A DNA stretch of 64,000 nt from JBBRHQ01 sp963738305 (GTDB lineage Bacteria; Actinomycetota; Thermoleophilia; Solirubrobacterales; 70-9). How positions within the stretch are numbered: position 1 is the first letter of the stretch; the number at the start of each line of letters is the position of its first letter. The notes beneath the pieces were generated by a model. The model ran no database searches. It was not told where the DNA came from and saw only the letters and a program-made list of their open reading frames with translations. The DNA lies in the NCBI GenBank assembly GCA_963738305.1, contig CAVTVU010000001.1:744001-808000 (forward strand), given 5' to 3'. This document shows positions 24,779 to 33,421 of the stretch, one piece after another. A program made the position numbers and the translations under genes.

Positions 24779-26642
24779 ATGTTTCGTGCAATGTCTCTCG
24801 CCGCGCCGTACCCCTCCCTTCTCGCCGCGAGCGGCACCCAGCCGGCCGGAGGCGCCGCGATCGACCAGATCCTGATCGCCAATGCGTTCGCGATCGCCGC
24901 CAGCGGCGCCCTCGCCTGGCTGGTGCTGGGCCACCGCAGCGGCCGCGTGCCCTACCTGGGCCGGGCCGCCGCCGCGACTGAGCGGGCCAGCGGGCTCCCC
25001 GGCTGGGCCGCCCTGCCCTCGGCGATGGCGAGCGTCTCGCTGCTCGTCGCGCTGCTCGGCATGTACTGGGACATCTCCCTGCACATCGACGTCGGCCGGG
25101 ACGCCGGGCCCCTCGCCAACCCGGCCCATTACCTGATCCTCGCCGGCCTCTTCGGGATCTTCTGCTCGGGCTTCGTCGCGATGGCCCTTCCGCTGGAGCA
25201 GCCTTCGCCGACGGCGGTGCGGATCAATCGCGGCTGGTACGCGCCACTCGGAGGGGTCCTGATCATGGTCTGCGCCTCCTTCTCGCTGCTCGGCTTCCCC
25301 CTCGACGACGTCTGGCACCGGCTGTTCGGGCAGGACGTCACCCTCTGGGGCCCCACCCACCTGATGCTGATCGGCGGCGCATCGCTGACCCTGGTCGGGC
25401 AGGCGGTGCTGCTGGTCGAGGGGATGAGGGCGCGCGAGCGGACCGGGGGCAGCCGCAGCCCGGCGCTGATCGTGCGACTGCGTCGCGCCGGCCTGATGGG
25501 AGGGCTGCTGATCGGCCTCTCCACCTTCCAGGCAGAGTTCGACTTCGGCGTCCCCCAGTTCCAGATGGTCTTCCAGCCGATCCTGATCGCGTTCGCCGCG
25601 GGCACCGCGCTGGTCTGCGCCCGGATCTGGATCGGCCCGGGAGGCGCGCTTGCGGCCGCCGCCTTCTTCCTCGCTCGTTCGCGGGGCGATCGCCCTGGTC
25701 GTCGTCGGTGCCTTCGGCGAGACCCTCCCCCACATGCCGCTGTATCTGGCCGAGGCGGCCTGCGTCGAGCTGGCCGGCGTCTTCCTCGTCCGGCGGCCGC
25801 TGGCGCTTGCCGCGGCCTCCGGCCTGGCGATCGGCACCGTCGGCTTCGCCGCCGAGTACGGCTGGAGCCAGGTGGCGATGCCGCTGCCGTGGACGGAAGC
25901 GCTGCTGCCGGAGGGCCTGCTGCTGGCGATCCTCGCCGGGATGGCCGGCGCGATCGCCGGGGCGTTGCTGGCGCTCTCGCTGAAGCAGGCCCTGCCGGGG
26001 CGCACCCTCACCCGCGGCCTGGCCCTCGCTTCGCTCGCCGTGGTCATGGCAGTGGTCGCCGATGGGCTCATGACCACGGCGCCCCAGGGGCTGCGGGCCA
26101 GCGTCAGGCTGATCGATGTGGGCGCGGGGCCGGGCCGCGAGGTCAGCGCAACCGCGCGGATCTCGCCGGCCTCGGCCGCCGCCGACGCCCGCTGGCTGAC
26201 GATCACCTCCTGGCAGGGCGGTGGGCTCGTCGTCGATCGCCTGCGGCCGCTTGGCGGCGGGGTCTACCGCAGCACCGAGCCGATCCCTGTGAGCGGTGAC
26301 TGGAAGACGACGCTGCGCCTGCAGACCGGCCGCACGATCGCCGCGGTCCCGATCTACCTCCCCGCCGACCGCGCGATCCCGGCCCCCGCCGTTGCCGCGC
26401 CGAGCCGCTTCCGGCGAACCTTCGTCGCCGACAAGCAGATCCTCCAGCGCGAGACGAAGCGCGGCGTGCCGCGCTCGCTGACGACGGTCGCGCCGGCCCT
26501 GGTCCTGACGCTGGCGCTCGGCCTGCTGACGATCCTCGCCTTCGGCCTCGCGCGGCTGGGGCGCGAGCCGGAGACATCGCAGCGGCGGCGGTGGGAGACT
26601 GGCGGCATGCGCGGCTCGGACCGGCTGAAGGCACCGGCATGA
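24779..26642 (+). CDS. Polytopic membrane protein with extracytoplasmic beta domain (one frameshift)
   Basis: About 620 residues with ten or more hydrophobic helices, beginning IDQILIANAFAIAASGALAW. Polar residues inside helices (MYWDISLHIDVG, WGPTHLMLIGGA, YGWSQVAMPLPWTEALLP) include recurrent His and Asp that could bind metal or carry ions. The frame changes near 25680, before GAIALVVVGAFGETLPHMPL. Between about residues 480 and 590 an extracytoplasmic domain has the pattern GGGVYRSTEPIPVSGDWKTT, like YtkA/FixH-type beta sandwiches, and a last helix follows. I know no named family. Its stop overlaps the next start (ATGA), coupling it to the monooxygenase. ATG 24791 is an alternative start. 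Confidence 0.6.
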
Positions 26643-28063
26643 GCGAGCACCGGCGGATCGTCGTGATCGGCGCCGGCTTCGCCGGGATCGGCCTGGCGAT
26701 TCGGATGCTGCGAGAGGGAATCGGCGACTTCGTCGTGCTCGAGAAGGCAGAGGATCTCGGCGGCACCTGGCAGGCGAACACCTACCCGGGGATCCAATGC
26801 GACATCCCCTCCCACCTCTACTCGCTCTCCTTCATGCCCAACCCCGGCTGGACACGGACCTTCTCGGAGGGAGCCGAGATCTGGGACTACCTGCGGCGCT
26901 GCGCCCGCGAAGGCGGCGTCAGCCCGCACCTGCGCCTCGACTGCGACGTCCTCAGGGCGGAATGGGAAGAGGCCAGCAAGCGCTGGATGATCGAGACCTC
27001 GAACGGGTTCGCTCAGCGCCGAGGTCCTGATCGCCGCCACCGGCGGGCTGTCGGAGCCGGCGATCCCGGACATACCCGGCCTCGGCTCCTTCGACGGCGC
27101 GCTCTTTCACTCCGCGCGATGGGACCACGGGCAGGAGCTGCGCGGCAAGAGGGTCGCGGTGGTCGGGACCGGCGCCTCGGCGATCCAGATCGTCCCCCGG
27201 CTCCAGCCAGAGGTGGCGAAGCTCCACGTCTTCCAGCGCACTCCCCCCTGGGTGATGCCCCACCGCGACCGGCCGATCGGGCGCGATCGAGCGGCTGCTG
27301 TACGAGCGCTTCCTGCCGCTCAGCGCCTCAGCCGCGGCTGGTCCTACCTGTTGCGGGAGTCGATCGTCCCCGGGCTGGTCGGGAACCCCGACCGGCTGGC
27401 GCGGATGGAGCGGATCGGCCGCGCCCATCTGCACCGCCAGGTGCCCGACCCCGAGCTGCGCGCCCGGCTCGAGCCTTCCTACCGGCTCGGCTGCAAGCGG
27501 ATCCTGCCCTCGAACGAGTGGTATCCGGCGCTCCAGCAGCCCAACGTCGAGCTGGTCGCTCAGCGGTGGAGTCACGGAGATTTGCCCGGAGGGGCCGGTG
27601 GGCGCCGACGGCTCGCTCAGGGAGGTCGATGCGGTGGTCCTTGCGACCGGGTTCAACGTCGCTCATCCGGAGTTCGCCCACCGGATACAGGGACCGGGCG
27701 GGAGCGCTCGGCCGAGGTCTGGGAGAGCGAGGGGGCCCAGGCCTATCTGGGCGCCGCCGATCGCCGGGTTCCCGAACTTCTTCACCGTGGCTCGGGCCGA
27801 ACACGGGCCTCGGCCACAACTCGATCATCTACATGATCGAGTCCCAGCTCAACTACCTGCTCGACGCGCTGCGGCTGATCGATCGGCGCCGGATCGCCCG
27901 CTTCGAGGTTCGCCCCGAGGTCCAGCGCGCCTACAACGCCGACCTCCAGCGCCGCCTCGCCGGCGCCGTCTGGAGCGGCGGCGGCTGCGCCAACTGGTAC
28001 CTCGACGAGCACGGCCGCAACATCGTGATCTGGCCCCGGCAGACCTGGAGCTTCGGCGCCTGA
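26639..28063 (+). CDS. Baeyer-Villiger-type flavin monooxygenase (several frameshifts)
   Basis: About 474 residues. ATG 26639 gives the FAD motif IVVIGAGFAGIGLAIRM and LEKAEDLGGTWQANTYPGIQ, then CDIPSHLYSLSF, as in ketone monooxygenases. The type I BVMO fingerprint is present as FDGALFHSARWDHG (F-x-G-x3-H-x3-W) near 27095, in a shifted frame. The NADPH motif VAVVGTGASAIQIVPRL follows. Frame changes occur near 27015, 27280, 27580 and 27690-27800, and the protein ends GCANWYLDEHGRNIVIWPRQ and TWSFGA. It converts ketones to esters or lactones, but the substrate is unknown. Coupled translation with the upstream membrane protein suggests a shared role. Confidence 0.85.
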   Translation: MSEHRRIVVIGAGFAGIGLAIRMLREGIGDFVVLEKAEDLGGTWQANTYPGIQCDIPSHLYSLSFMPNPGWTRTFSEGAEIWDYLRRCAREGGVSPHLRLDCDVLRAEWEEASKRWMIETSNGFAQRRGPDRRHRRAVGAGDPGHTRPRLLRRRALSLRAMGPRAGAARQEGRGGRDRRLGDPDRPPAPARGGEAPRLPAHSPLGDAPPRPADRARSSGCCTSASCRSAPQPRLVLPVAGVDRPRAGREPRPAGADGADRPRPSAPPGARPRAARPARAFLPARLQADPALERVVSGAPAAQRRAGRSAVESRRFARRGRWAPTARSGRSMRWSLRPGSTSLIRSSPTGYRDRAGALGRGLGERGGPGLSGRRRSPGSRTSSPWLGPNTGLGHNSIIYMIESQLNYLLDALRLIDRRRIARFEVRPEVQRAYNADLQRRLAGAVWSGGGCANWYLDEHGRNIVIWPRQTWSFGA

Positions 28064-28085
28064 CCCGGCGATTCGACCCGGGCAG

Positions 28086-29163
28086 CTACCGGCTGGAGCC
28101 CGCGGCGCCGGCGAGCGAACGTTCCAGCGAGGCCGCGAAGGCGTCGACGTCCTCTGGCTGCCGTGTCCCAGGAGCACATCAGCCGCACCGTCCCGGAGGG
28201 CTCGTCCCAGACGTAGAAGGCGCGGTTGCCGTCCGGGTCGATCTCGAGGCGCTCGATCGCCGCCGCCGGCAGGCGGGCGAAGACGCCGTTGGCCTCGACC
28301 GGCTGGGCCAGCTCGACGCCCTCGATCCGCTCCAGCGCGGCACCGAGGCGGGCCGCCATCCCGTTGGCGTGAGCGGCGTTACGCAGCCAGAGGTCGCCGC
28401 CCAGCAGCGCCTCGAGCTGGACCGAGGCGAAGCGCATCTTCGAGGCCAGCTGCATCAGCTGCTTGCGGACGAACTCCGTTCCCTCCCCGAGCTCCTCGGC
28501 GAGGAAGACGACGGCCTCGCCGAACAGGAGGCCGTTCTTGGTGCCGCCGAACGAGAGCAGGTCGACGCCGGCGTCGGTAGGTCAGCTCGCCGCAGCGTCG
28601 CGCCGCAGCCGCGGCGGCGTTGGCGATCCGCGCCCCGTCGACGTGCAGCAGCAGGTCCGCGCTCGTGGGCGGCATCGGCGATCGCCCGCACCTCGGCCGG
28701 GGTGTAGACGGTGCCGAGCTCGGTCGAGTTGGCGATCGAGACCACCCGGGGCTGGGAGGCGTGCTCGTCGCCGACCCGCTCCCAGGGGAACGACGCGGCT
28801 CGAACAGCTCCGGGGTCAGCTTGCCGTCGGGGGTCTCGACGGTGATCAGCTTCACCCCGGCGACCTCTCTCCGGGGCGCCGCACTCGTCGACGTTGAGGT
28901 GGGCGGTGGCCGGGCAGATCACCGCCTGCCAGCTCTCGGTCACCGCGGCGAGCGCGACCACGTTGGCGCCGCTGCCGTTGAAGACCGGGAAGGCCCGCGC
29001 GGCGGGGCCGAAGTGCTCGCGGAAGCGCTCCTGCGGCGGCGGCGGTCCAGCGATCGGCTCCGTAGGCGGGGGCGTGGCCGTCGTTGGCGGCGGCGATCGC
29101 CTCGAGGATCTCCGGGTGGACGCCCGAGTAGTTGTCGCTGGCGAAGCCCCGGGCCGCGCTCAC
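28086..29163 (-). CDS. Low-specificity L-threonine aldolase family protein (frameshifted)
   Basis: A PLP-dependent enzyme that splits L-threonine or related beta-hydroxy amino acids into glycine and an aldehyde, about 359 residues. GTG 29163 gives GFASDNYSGVHPEILEAIAA. Further pieces in shifting frames are WQAVICPATAHLNVDECGAP, PRVVSIANSTELGTVYTPAE, LLHVDGARIANAAAA, the PLP-lysine motif LLSFGGTKNGLLF near 28555, and LASKMRFASVQLEALLGGDL. Adding one base near 28158 gives a coherent end, SLERSLAGAAGSSR, stopping at 28086. At least five indels are needed. The GTG overlaps the SDR stop (GTGA). In this operon the true substrate may not be threonine. Confidence 0.85.
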
Positions 29164-29877
29164 GGGTGCAGCGAGAGGCGCTGGCCGTTCATCCGCCCGC
29201 CCTCATCGGAGCAGAGGAAGGCGATCGCCTCGGCCAGGTGCTCGGCCGGGGTGAAGGTGGCATAGGCCTTGTCGGGGTTGGCCTCCCGCATCTGCGGGGT
29301 GAGGATCGCGTTGACGACGATGATGTTGGCGGTCGCCGGGGTGCCCTCGAAGCCGTCGGCGTAGGCGAGCGTCCAAGCCTCGGCGGCGGCCTTCGCCGCG
29401 GCGTAGATCGCGTTGTCGTTGGAGGGGTGCTGGGCCTGCTTCGCCGAGACGAGGACGAAGCGACCCGTGCTCGCTCTCCGCGAGGGCGGCGTGGAAGCCG
29501 CGGGTCGTGTGCTGGACGGTGCGGATCAGCAGGTCGTGCAGGAGGGCCCAGTCCTCCAGCGGCTCCTCGTGCAGGGGCTGGCCGCCCTTCCAGCCGCCGA
29601 CCAGGTGGACCAGGCCGTCGACCTTGCCGAAGCGCTCGCCCAGCGCCTCGCACCAGCCCGCGGCGGCCTCGGGGTCGAGCAGGTCGACGACCCGCCCGTC
29701 CCAGCGCTCCTCGGGAATGCCGGCGTCGGCGGCGATCGCGTCGAGGCGCTCCTGGTCGATGTCGGTCGCGGCGATCGTCGCCCCGTCGGCGGCGAGGTGG
29801 CCGCAGACGACCGGGCCGAGCCCGCCGCCGGCGCCGGCGACGGCGATCACCCTGCCCTCGAGCCGCGCCTCCGCCAA
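29160..29877 (-). CDS. Short-chain dehydrogenase/reductase (frameshifted)
   Basis: About 239 residues with the classical SDR fold. The nucleotide-binding motif is VIAVAGAGGGLGPVVCGHLA with an acidic residue after the second strand (IAATDID), favouring NAD. VDGLVHLVGGWKGG corresponds to the NNAG region. After a frame change near 29465 the catalytic YAAAK motif (Tyr and Lys) is readable (IYAAAKAAAEAW). The end is MNGQRLSLHP. I choose TTG 29877 because a GCGGAG site is 6 bases upstream and it directly follows the TGA of the DUF6421 gene. The downstream aldolase start overlaps the stop. The substrate is unknown. Confidence 0.82.
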
Positions 29878-29878
29878 C

Positions 29879-32013
29879 TCAGGCTCCGCCGCCCGCGGGC
29901 GCGCCGTCTCGTGAGGGCCGTGCGTCGAGCGCCGGCTGGAGCTTCGGCTTGCAGCTGCGAATAGAAGAGGCTGAGCGGGAACTCGTCGTCGCGGACCAGG
30001 TCGACCAGCTCCTTCGGCTCGTCGACCTCGGGGAGGTCGCGGCGGCCCGCTGTCCCAGACCGAGCCCTCGGTCGCCGGGACGTAGGAGGAGACGAGGTCG
30101 TGCGCGGCGATCCACTGGGAGAGCTTGGAGCGGTCGATCCCGGAGTGATACAGCGCCTGCACCCGCTCGCGCAGCGCGGCGACGCCGTCGGCGACCCGAT
30201 CCCAGTCGATCGTCAGGGCGTTGTCGGTCCAGTCGAGGTAGCCCTCCTTGTGGAGGAAGGCGAAGAGCAGCTGGCCGCCGAGGCCGTCGTAGTTGCGGAC
30301 ACGGCTGCCGGTGAGCGGGAAGCGGAAGAGGCGGTCGAAGATGATCGCGTACTGGACGTAGCGGGCGAAGGCGAAGCCCTCGCGCTCGAGCTTCACCGCC
30401 TCGCCGAAGGCGGTGAGGTCGCAGCGCAGCTCCTCCAGCGAGTACATCCAGTAGGGGCTGCGCTGGCGGATCATGAACGGGTCGAAGGGCAGGTCGCCGT
30501 GCATGTGGGTGCGGTCGTGGATCAGGTCCCAGGTGATGTAGGCGTTGCTGGGAGAGCTCCGGCGAGCTCGAGCAGGCAGGCCGCGTCGGGCGGGAGGTTG
30601 AGGTGGAGGATCTCCGCGGCGGCGCCGCAGACCCGGCGGAAGCGCTCGGCCTCGCGGTCGCAGAAGATCGCGCCGAAGTGGGCCGGGGGGCGCTCGTGCA
30701 CCGAGAACGTCTCGGGGAAGAGGACCGCGCACTCGGAGTCATAGCCGTCGGTGTAGTCGATCAGCTCGACCGGGACGAACTTGGCGTTGTCGTACCCGCC
30801 GGACTCCAGCTCGGCGACGAACTCGGGCCAGGGGGTGCGGACCAGCAGCGCCTCGAAGCAGGTGTCGCGGGAGGCGTTCTGCTTGTACATCGGGAAGACG
30901 ACCAGGTGCTCGATCCCGTCCTCGCGGTGGCGCTCGGGATGGAGCGCGTCGGTCGAGGCGTAGAAGTCGGGCTTGCCGAAGCCCGACGCCTCCCAGGCGG
31001 CGAGGTCGGCGGCGAGCGCGGCGAAGTAGGCGGCCTGGTGGGGGAAGCGCGGGGCGAGCGCCTCGACCTCGGCGGCGATCGCGCGCGGTCAGCTCGGCGG
31101 TGCGGGCGCGGTCGTGCTCTGGAGAGGTCGACCGAGCCGTCGGGCTCCTGGCTGAGCCGCAGCTCGGCGACGGCGTCCTTCAGCGCCAGCCAGTGGGGGT
31201 CGGAGGCGGCGCCGGTGGCGGCGCCGGCATCCCGGCGATCGCGGCGAAGGCCGGGCCGGCGGCCCAGTAGACGAGGTTGAGCCAGAGGGCGGCGTGGTCG
31301 AGGTCGTCGATGCAGTCGTCGCCGAAGAGGTCGGAGTCGGCGAGGACGGCGACCCGGCCGGCGCCGTGCTCGGTCGACCGCGGCCAGCGGGGCGTCCGGC
31401 GGGATCGGCGGTGTCGTGGGTGCGGGCGATGGCGCGAGCGCCGTTGCCGAGGGCGACGGTGCCGGCGCGGTAGAAGCAGGCCTCGTGGACGCGGGCGAGG
31501 AGGTCGGGGGCCGCGCCGTTGGCGGTCGGCGAGGTCGGCGAGGACCCAGGCGGGTGCCTCGCGGTGGTGCTCGTAGTCCTGCACGGTCGCGTTCTCGACC
31601 TCGGAGGCCGAAGCGGGCGAGCAGCTCGTTGAGGTTGTTGCCGTACTTGTCCTGCTCGGTCTCGCCGAGGACGATCAGGCCGCCGCCGGCCTCGACGAAG
31701 CGCTCGATCGCGTCGATCTCGGCATCCGTCGAGCCGCGGCGAGCCGCCGTCCAGGGTGTGCTCCCACTTCGGATCGGAGGGATGGGCGATGACCAGGACG
31801 TCGGTGGCGGCAAGGGCCTCGGGGTCGAGCGGGGCTGTGGGTCGCCGCGGCGACCTCGAAGTCGCGCGAGGCGAGAGCCTCGGCGGCGGCGGCGAGGGAG
31901 GAGTCGGCCGGGTGGGCGGGCTGGATCTCGGCCGCCAGCTCGGGGCGGATCGTCCAGGCCTCGGAGTGGGCCTCGTCGAAGAGGACACGAGCCAGTTTCG
32001 GCTGAGTCAGCAT
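29879..32013 (-). CDS. DUF6421 protein fused to an N-terminal amidotransferase-like domain (frameshifted)
   Basis: About 711 residues. The C-terminal part, from about 31200, matches my memory of the DUF6421 family of actinobacteria: LKDAVAELRLSQEPDGSVDL, PFDPFMIRQRSPYWMYSLEE, LRCDLTAFGEAVKLEREGFA, VRNYDGLGGQLLFAFLHKEG. The N-terminal 260 residues look like a separate domain (VLFDEAHSEAWTIRPELAAE, DVLVIAHPSDPKWEHTLDGG, VEAGGGLIVLGETEQDKYGN, GRVAVLADSDLFGDDCIDDL), with the layout of GATase1/GldG-like or ThuA-like sheets. It lacks an obvious Cys nucleophile. No stop-start pair is visible between the two parts, so I treat them as a fusion. Six or more indels are needed, near 31860, 31610, 31540, 31390, 31200, 31090, 30550 and 30050. 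Function unknown. Confidence 0.7.
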
Positions 32014-32020
32014 CCTCTGA

Positions 32021-32049
32021 AGGCTAGAGCGGCCCCTCTGCATAGTCAA
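32021..32049 (-). promoter_or_regulatory. Promoter for the DUF6421-SDR-aldolase operon
   Basis: On the minus strand TTGACT (32044-32049) and TAGCCT (32021-32026) are separated by 17 bases, close to the vegetative consensus. The -10 ends 8 bases before the ATG at 32013, so the message may be nearly leaderless. It lies in the divergent gap with the Lrp gene. Confidence 0.55.
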
Positions 32050-32087
32050 TCCCCAAGATCAGCCATCTTCGCGCAATAATCGGACGC

Positions 32088-32518
32088 ATGGATGCCATCG
32101 ATCGACAGATTCTTGCGTTACTGGTCGAGGACGGCCGTCGCAGCTACGGCGACATCGCCGCCCGGGTAAACCTGTCTGCGCCCTCGGTGAAGCGCCGCGT
32201 CGATCGCCTGCGCTCGACCGGCGAGCTGGAGGGCTTCACCGCCGTGGTCGATCCGGCCGCGATGGGTTGGGGGACCGAGGCGCTGATCGAGCTGTTCTTC
32301 GAGCCGGGCACCCAGCTCGAGGAGGTGGCAGCACCCTGCGCGCTCACCCGGAGGTGGTGGAGGCGCTCAGCGTCACCGGCGAGGCCGACGCGATAGCCCG
32401 CGTCCGCACCACCGACAACGCCGACCTCGAGCGGCTGATCATCGAGCTGCAGCGCAGCGCCCCGGTGGTGCGAACGACATCCCAGGTGGTGATGTCGAGG
32501 CTGGTGAGCCGGGGGTAG
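32088..32518 (+). CDS. Lrp/AsnC family transcriptional regulator (one frameshift)
   Basis: About 143 residues. The N-terminal helix-turn-helix is textbook: MDAIDRQILALLVEDGRRSY, GDIAARVNLSAPSVKRRVDR and LRSTGELEGFTAVVDPAAMG. The frame changes near 32330 and the RAM/effector domain resumes as AHPEVVEALSVTGEADAIAR, VRTTDNADLERLIIELQR. Proteins of this family sense amino acids and usually control adjacent or divergent genes. The divergent operon encodes a threonine aldolase-like enzyme and a dehydrogenase, so an amino-acid-derived ligand is plausible. The start is supported by the family's usual (M)DxxDxxIL opening. Confidence 0.88.
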
Positions 32519-32584
32519 GCCGCCTAGCAGCAATCGTCACATTCAGCGCGCCACTCGTCTCACATTGCTCCGTAGGGTCGATCC

Positions 32585-33415
32585 ATGGATCGACCCGCAC
32601 GGCACGTCCGTGAATCGCAACGCCGGATCAACCGCCGCCAGCAGGGCGACCTGGGCGAGGCCTCGGCGATCGAGTGGCTGACCCGCGTCGGGGCGACGGT
32701 CTCCGTGCCGTTCGGCCATAGCCCCGACTACGACCTGATCGCGCATGTGCAAGGAGAGCTCCTCCGCGTGCAGGTGAAGACAAGCACCTTTCGGAGGCGG
32801 ACTCCGAAGGGCCACGAGCGATGGGAGGTCTCGCTGGCCACCAACGGAGGCAACCAAAGTTGGAGCCGGGCAGTTCGGACGTTTGATCCCTCTAGGTTCG
32901 ATCTTCTGTTCGGGTTGACCGGCGGTGGACGTCGATGGTTGATCCCCGCCGACACGATCGAGGCCGCGCACGCGATTAGTCCCGGGGGACGGAAGCATTC
33001 TGAATTCGAAATTGATTCAGCAAGCCCAATCGACTCTGTCGTCCACGTCGAAGCCGAGGCTTTTCTAGAATCGCAGCCCCACCTGGGGGAGTATCCAAGC
33101 GGTCAACGGATGCGCGCTGTAAACGCGTCGGCCTATGCCTTCACAGGTTCGAATCCTGTCTCCCCCATCAGTGCCGGATCGCCGGATCAGACACTCGATT
33201 CAGATGCAGGGGAAATTGCGCGCGCTGACCGAAAGCTGAGTCGCAGTGGTCAGGCGATCATCCGTTCCAAGCGCCTGGCGACGATCCCCAAGAAGCCCTA
33301 TCTCGAAGCCGGCCTGCGAGTCAATGACCGCATGCGGGTTCGCGCCCAAGGACAGGGCCGGCTGATCTTCGAGCGAATCGAAGAGTCGCGCCAACCGGGC
33401 GCTCAGGACCGCTGA
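32585..33415 (+). CDS. PD-(D/E)XK homing-type endonuclease ORF spanning a tRNA-Tyr gene
   Basis: A 276-residue intact ORF. Residues 15-160 have the layout of group I intron-associated PD-(D/E)XK endonucleases (I-Ssp6803I-like): GDLGEASAIEWLTRVGA with Glu25, PFGHSPDYDLIA with Asp48/Asp50, and LLRVQVKTSTF with the Q-x-K pair Gln63 and Lys65. Residues 167-195 are encoded by a complete tRNA-Tyr gene on the same strand (read as GEYPSGQRMRAVNASAYAF). Residues 220-264 (IIRSKRLATIPKKPYLEAGL, RVNDRMRVRAQGQG) resemble an AbrB/SpoVT swapped-hairpin DNA-binding domain. The region is less GC-rich than its neighbours. Alternatively the nuclease ends near 33084 and the rest is fortuitous, but the tail looks domain-like. 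Confidence 0.75.
   Translation: MDRPARHVRESQRRINRRQQGDLGEASAIEWLTRVGATVSVPFGHSPDYDLIAHVQGELLRVQVKTSTFRRRTPKGHERWEVSLATNGGNQSWSRAVRTFDPSRFDLLFGLTGGGRRWLIPADTIEAAHAISPGGRKHSEFEIDSASPIDSVVHVEAEAFLESQPHLGEYPSGQRMRAVNASAYAFTGSNPVSPISAGSPDQTLDSDAGEIARADRKLSRSGQAIIRSKRLATIPKKPYLEAGLRVNDRMRVRAQGQGRLIFERIEESRQPGAQDR
33085..33167 (+). tRNA. tRNA-Tyr (anticodon GTA), inside a nuclease ORF
   Basis: A canonical 83-base type II tRNA: acceptor GGGGGAG/CTCCCCC, D-arm TCCAAGCGGTCAACGGA, anticodon stem GCGCG/CGCGT with loop CTGTAAA (GTA), a long variable arm with GGC-CTAT-GCC, and T-arm ACAGG-TTCGAAT-CCTGT, then A73. CCA is not encoded. No intron interrupts it. It lies wholly inside the 32585-33415 ORF, on the same strand. 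Confidence 0.95.
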
Positions 33416-33421
33416 CCCGAC

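Noticed and set aside
33085..33167. Group I intron in tRNA-Tyr
   Set aside because: The tRNA is contiguous, with an uninterrupted anticodon stem and loop, so there is no intron even though the nuclease resembles intron-borne enzymes.
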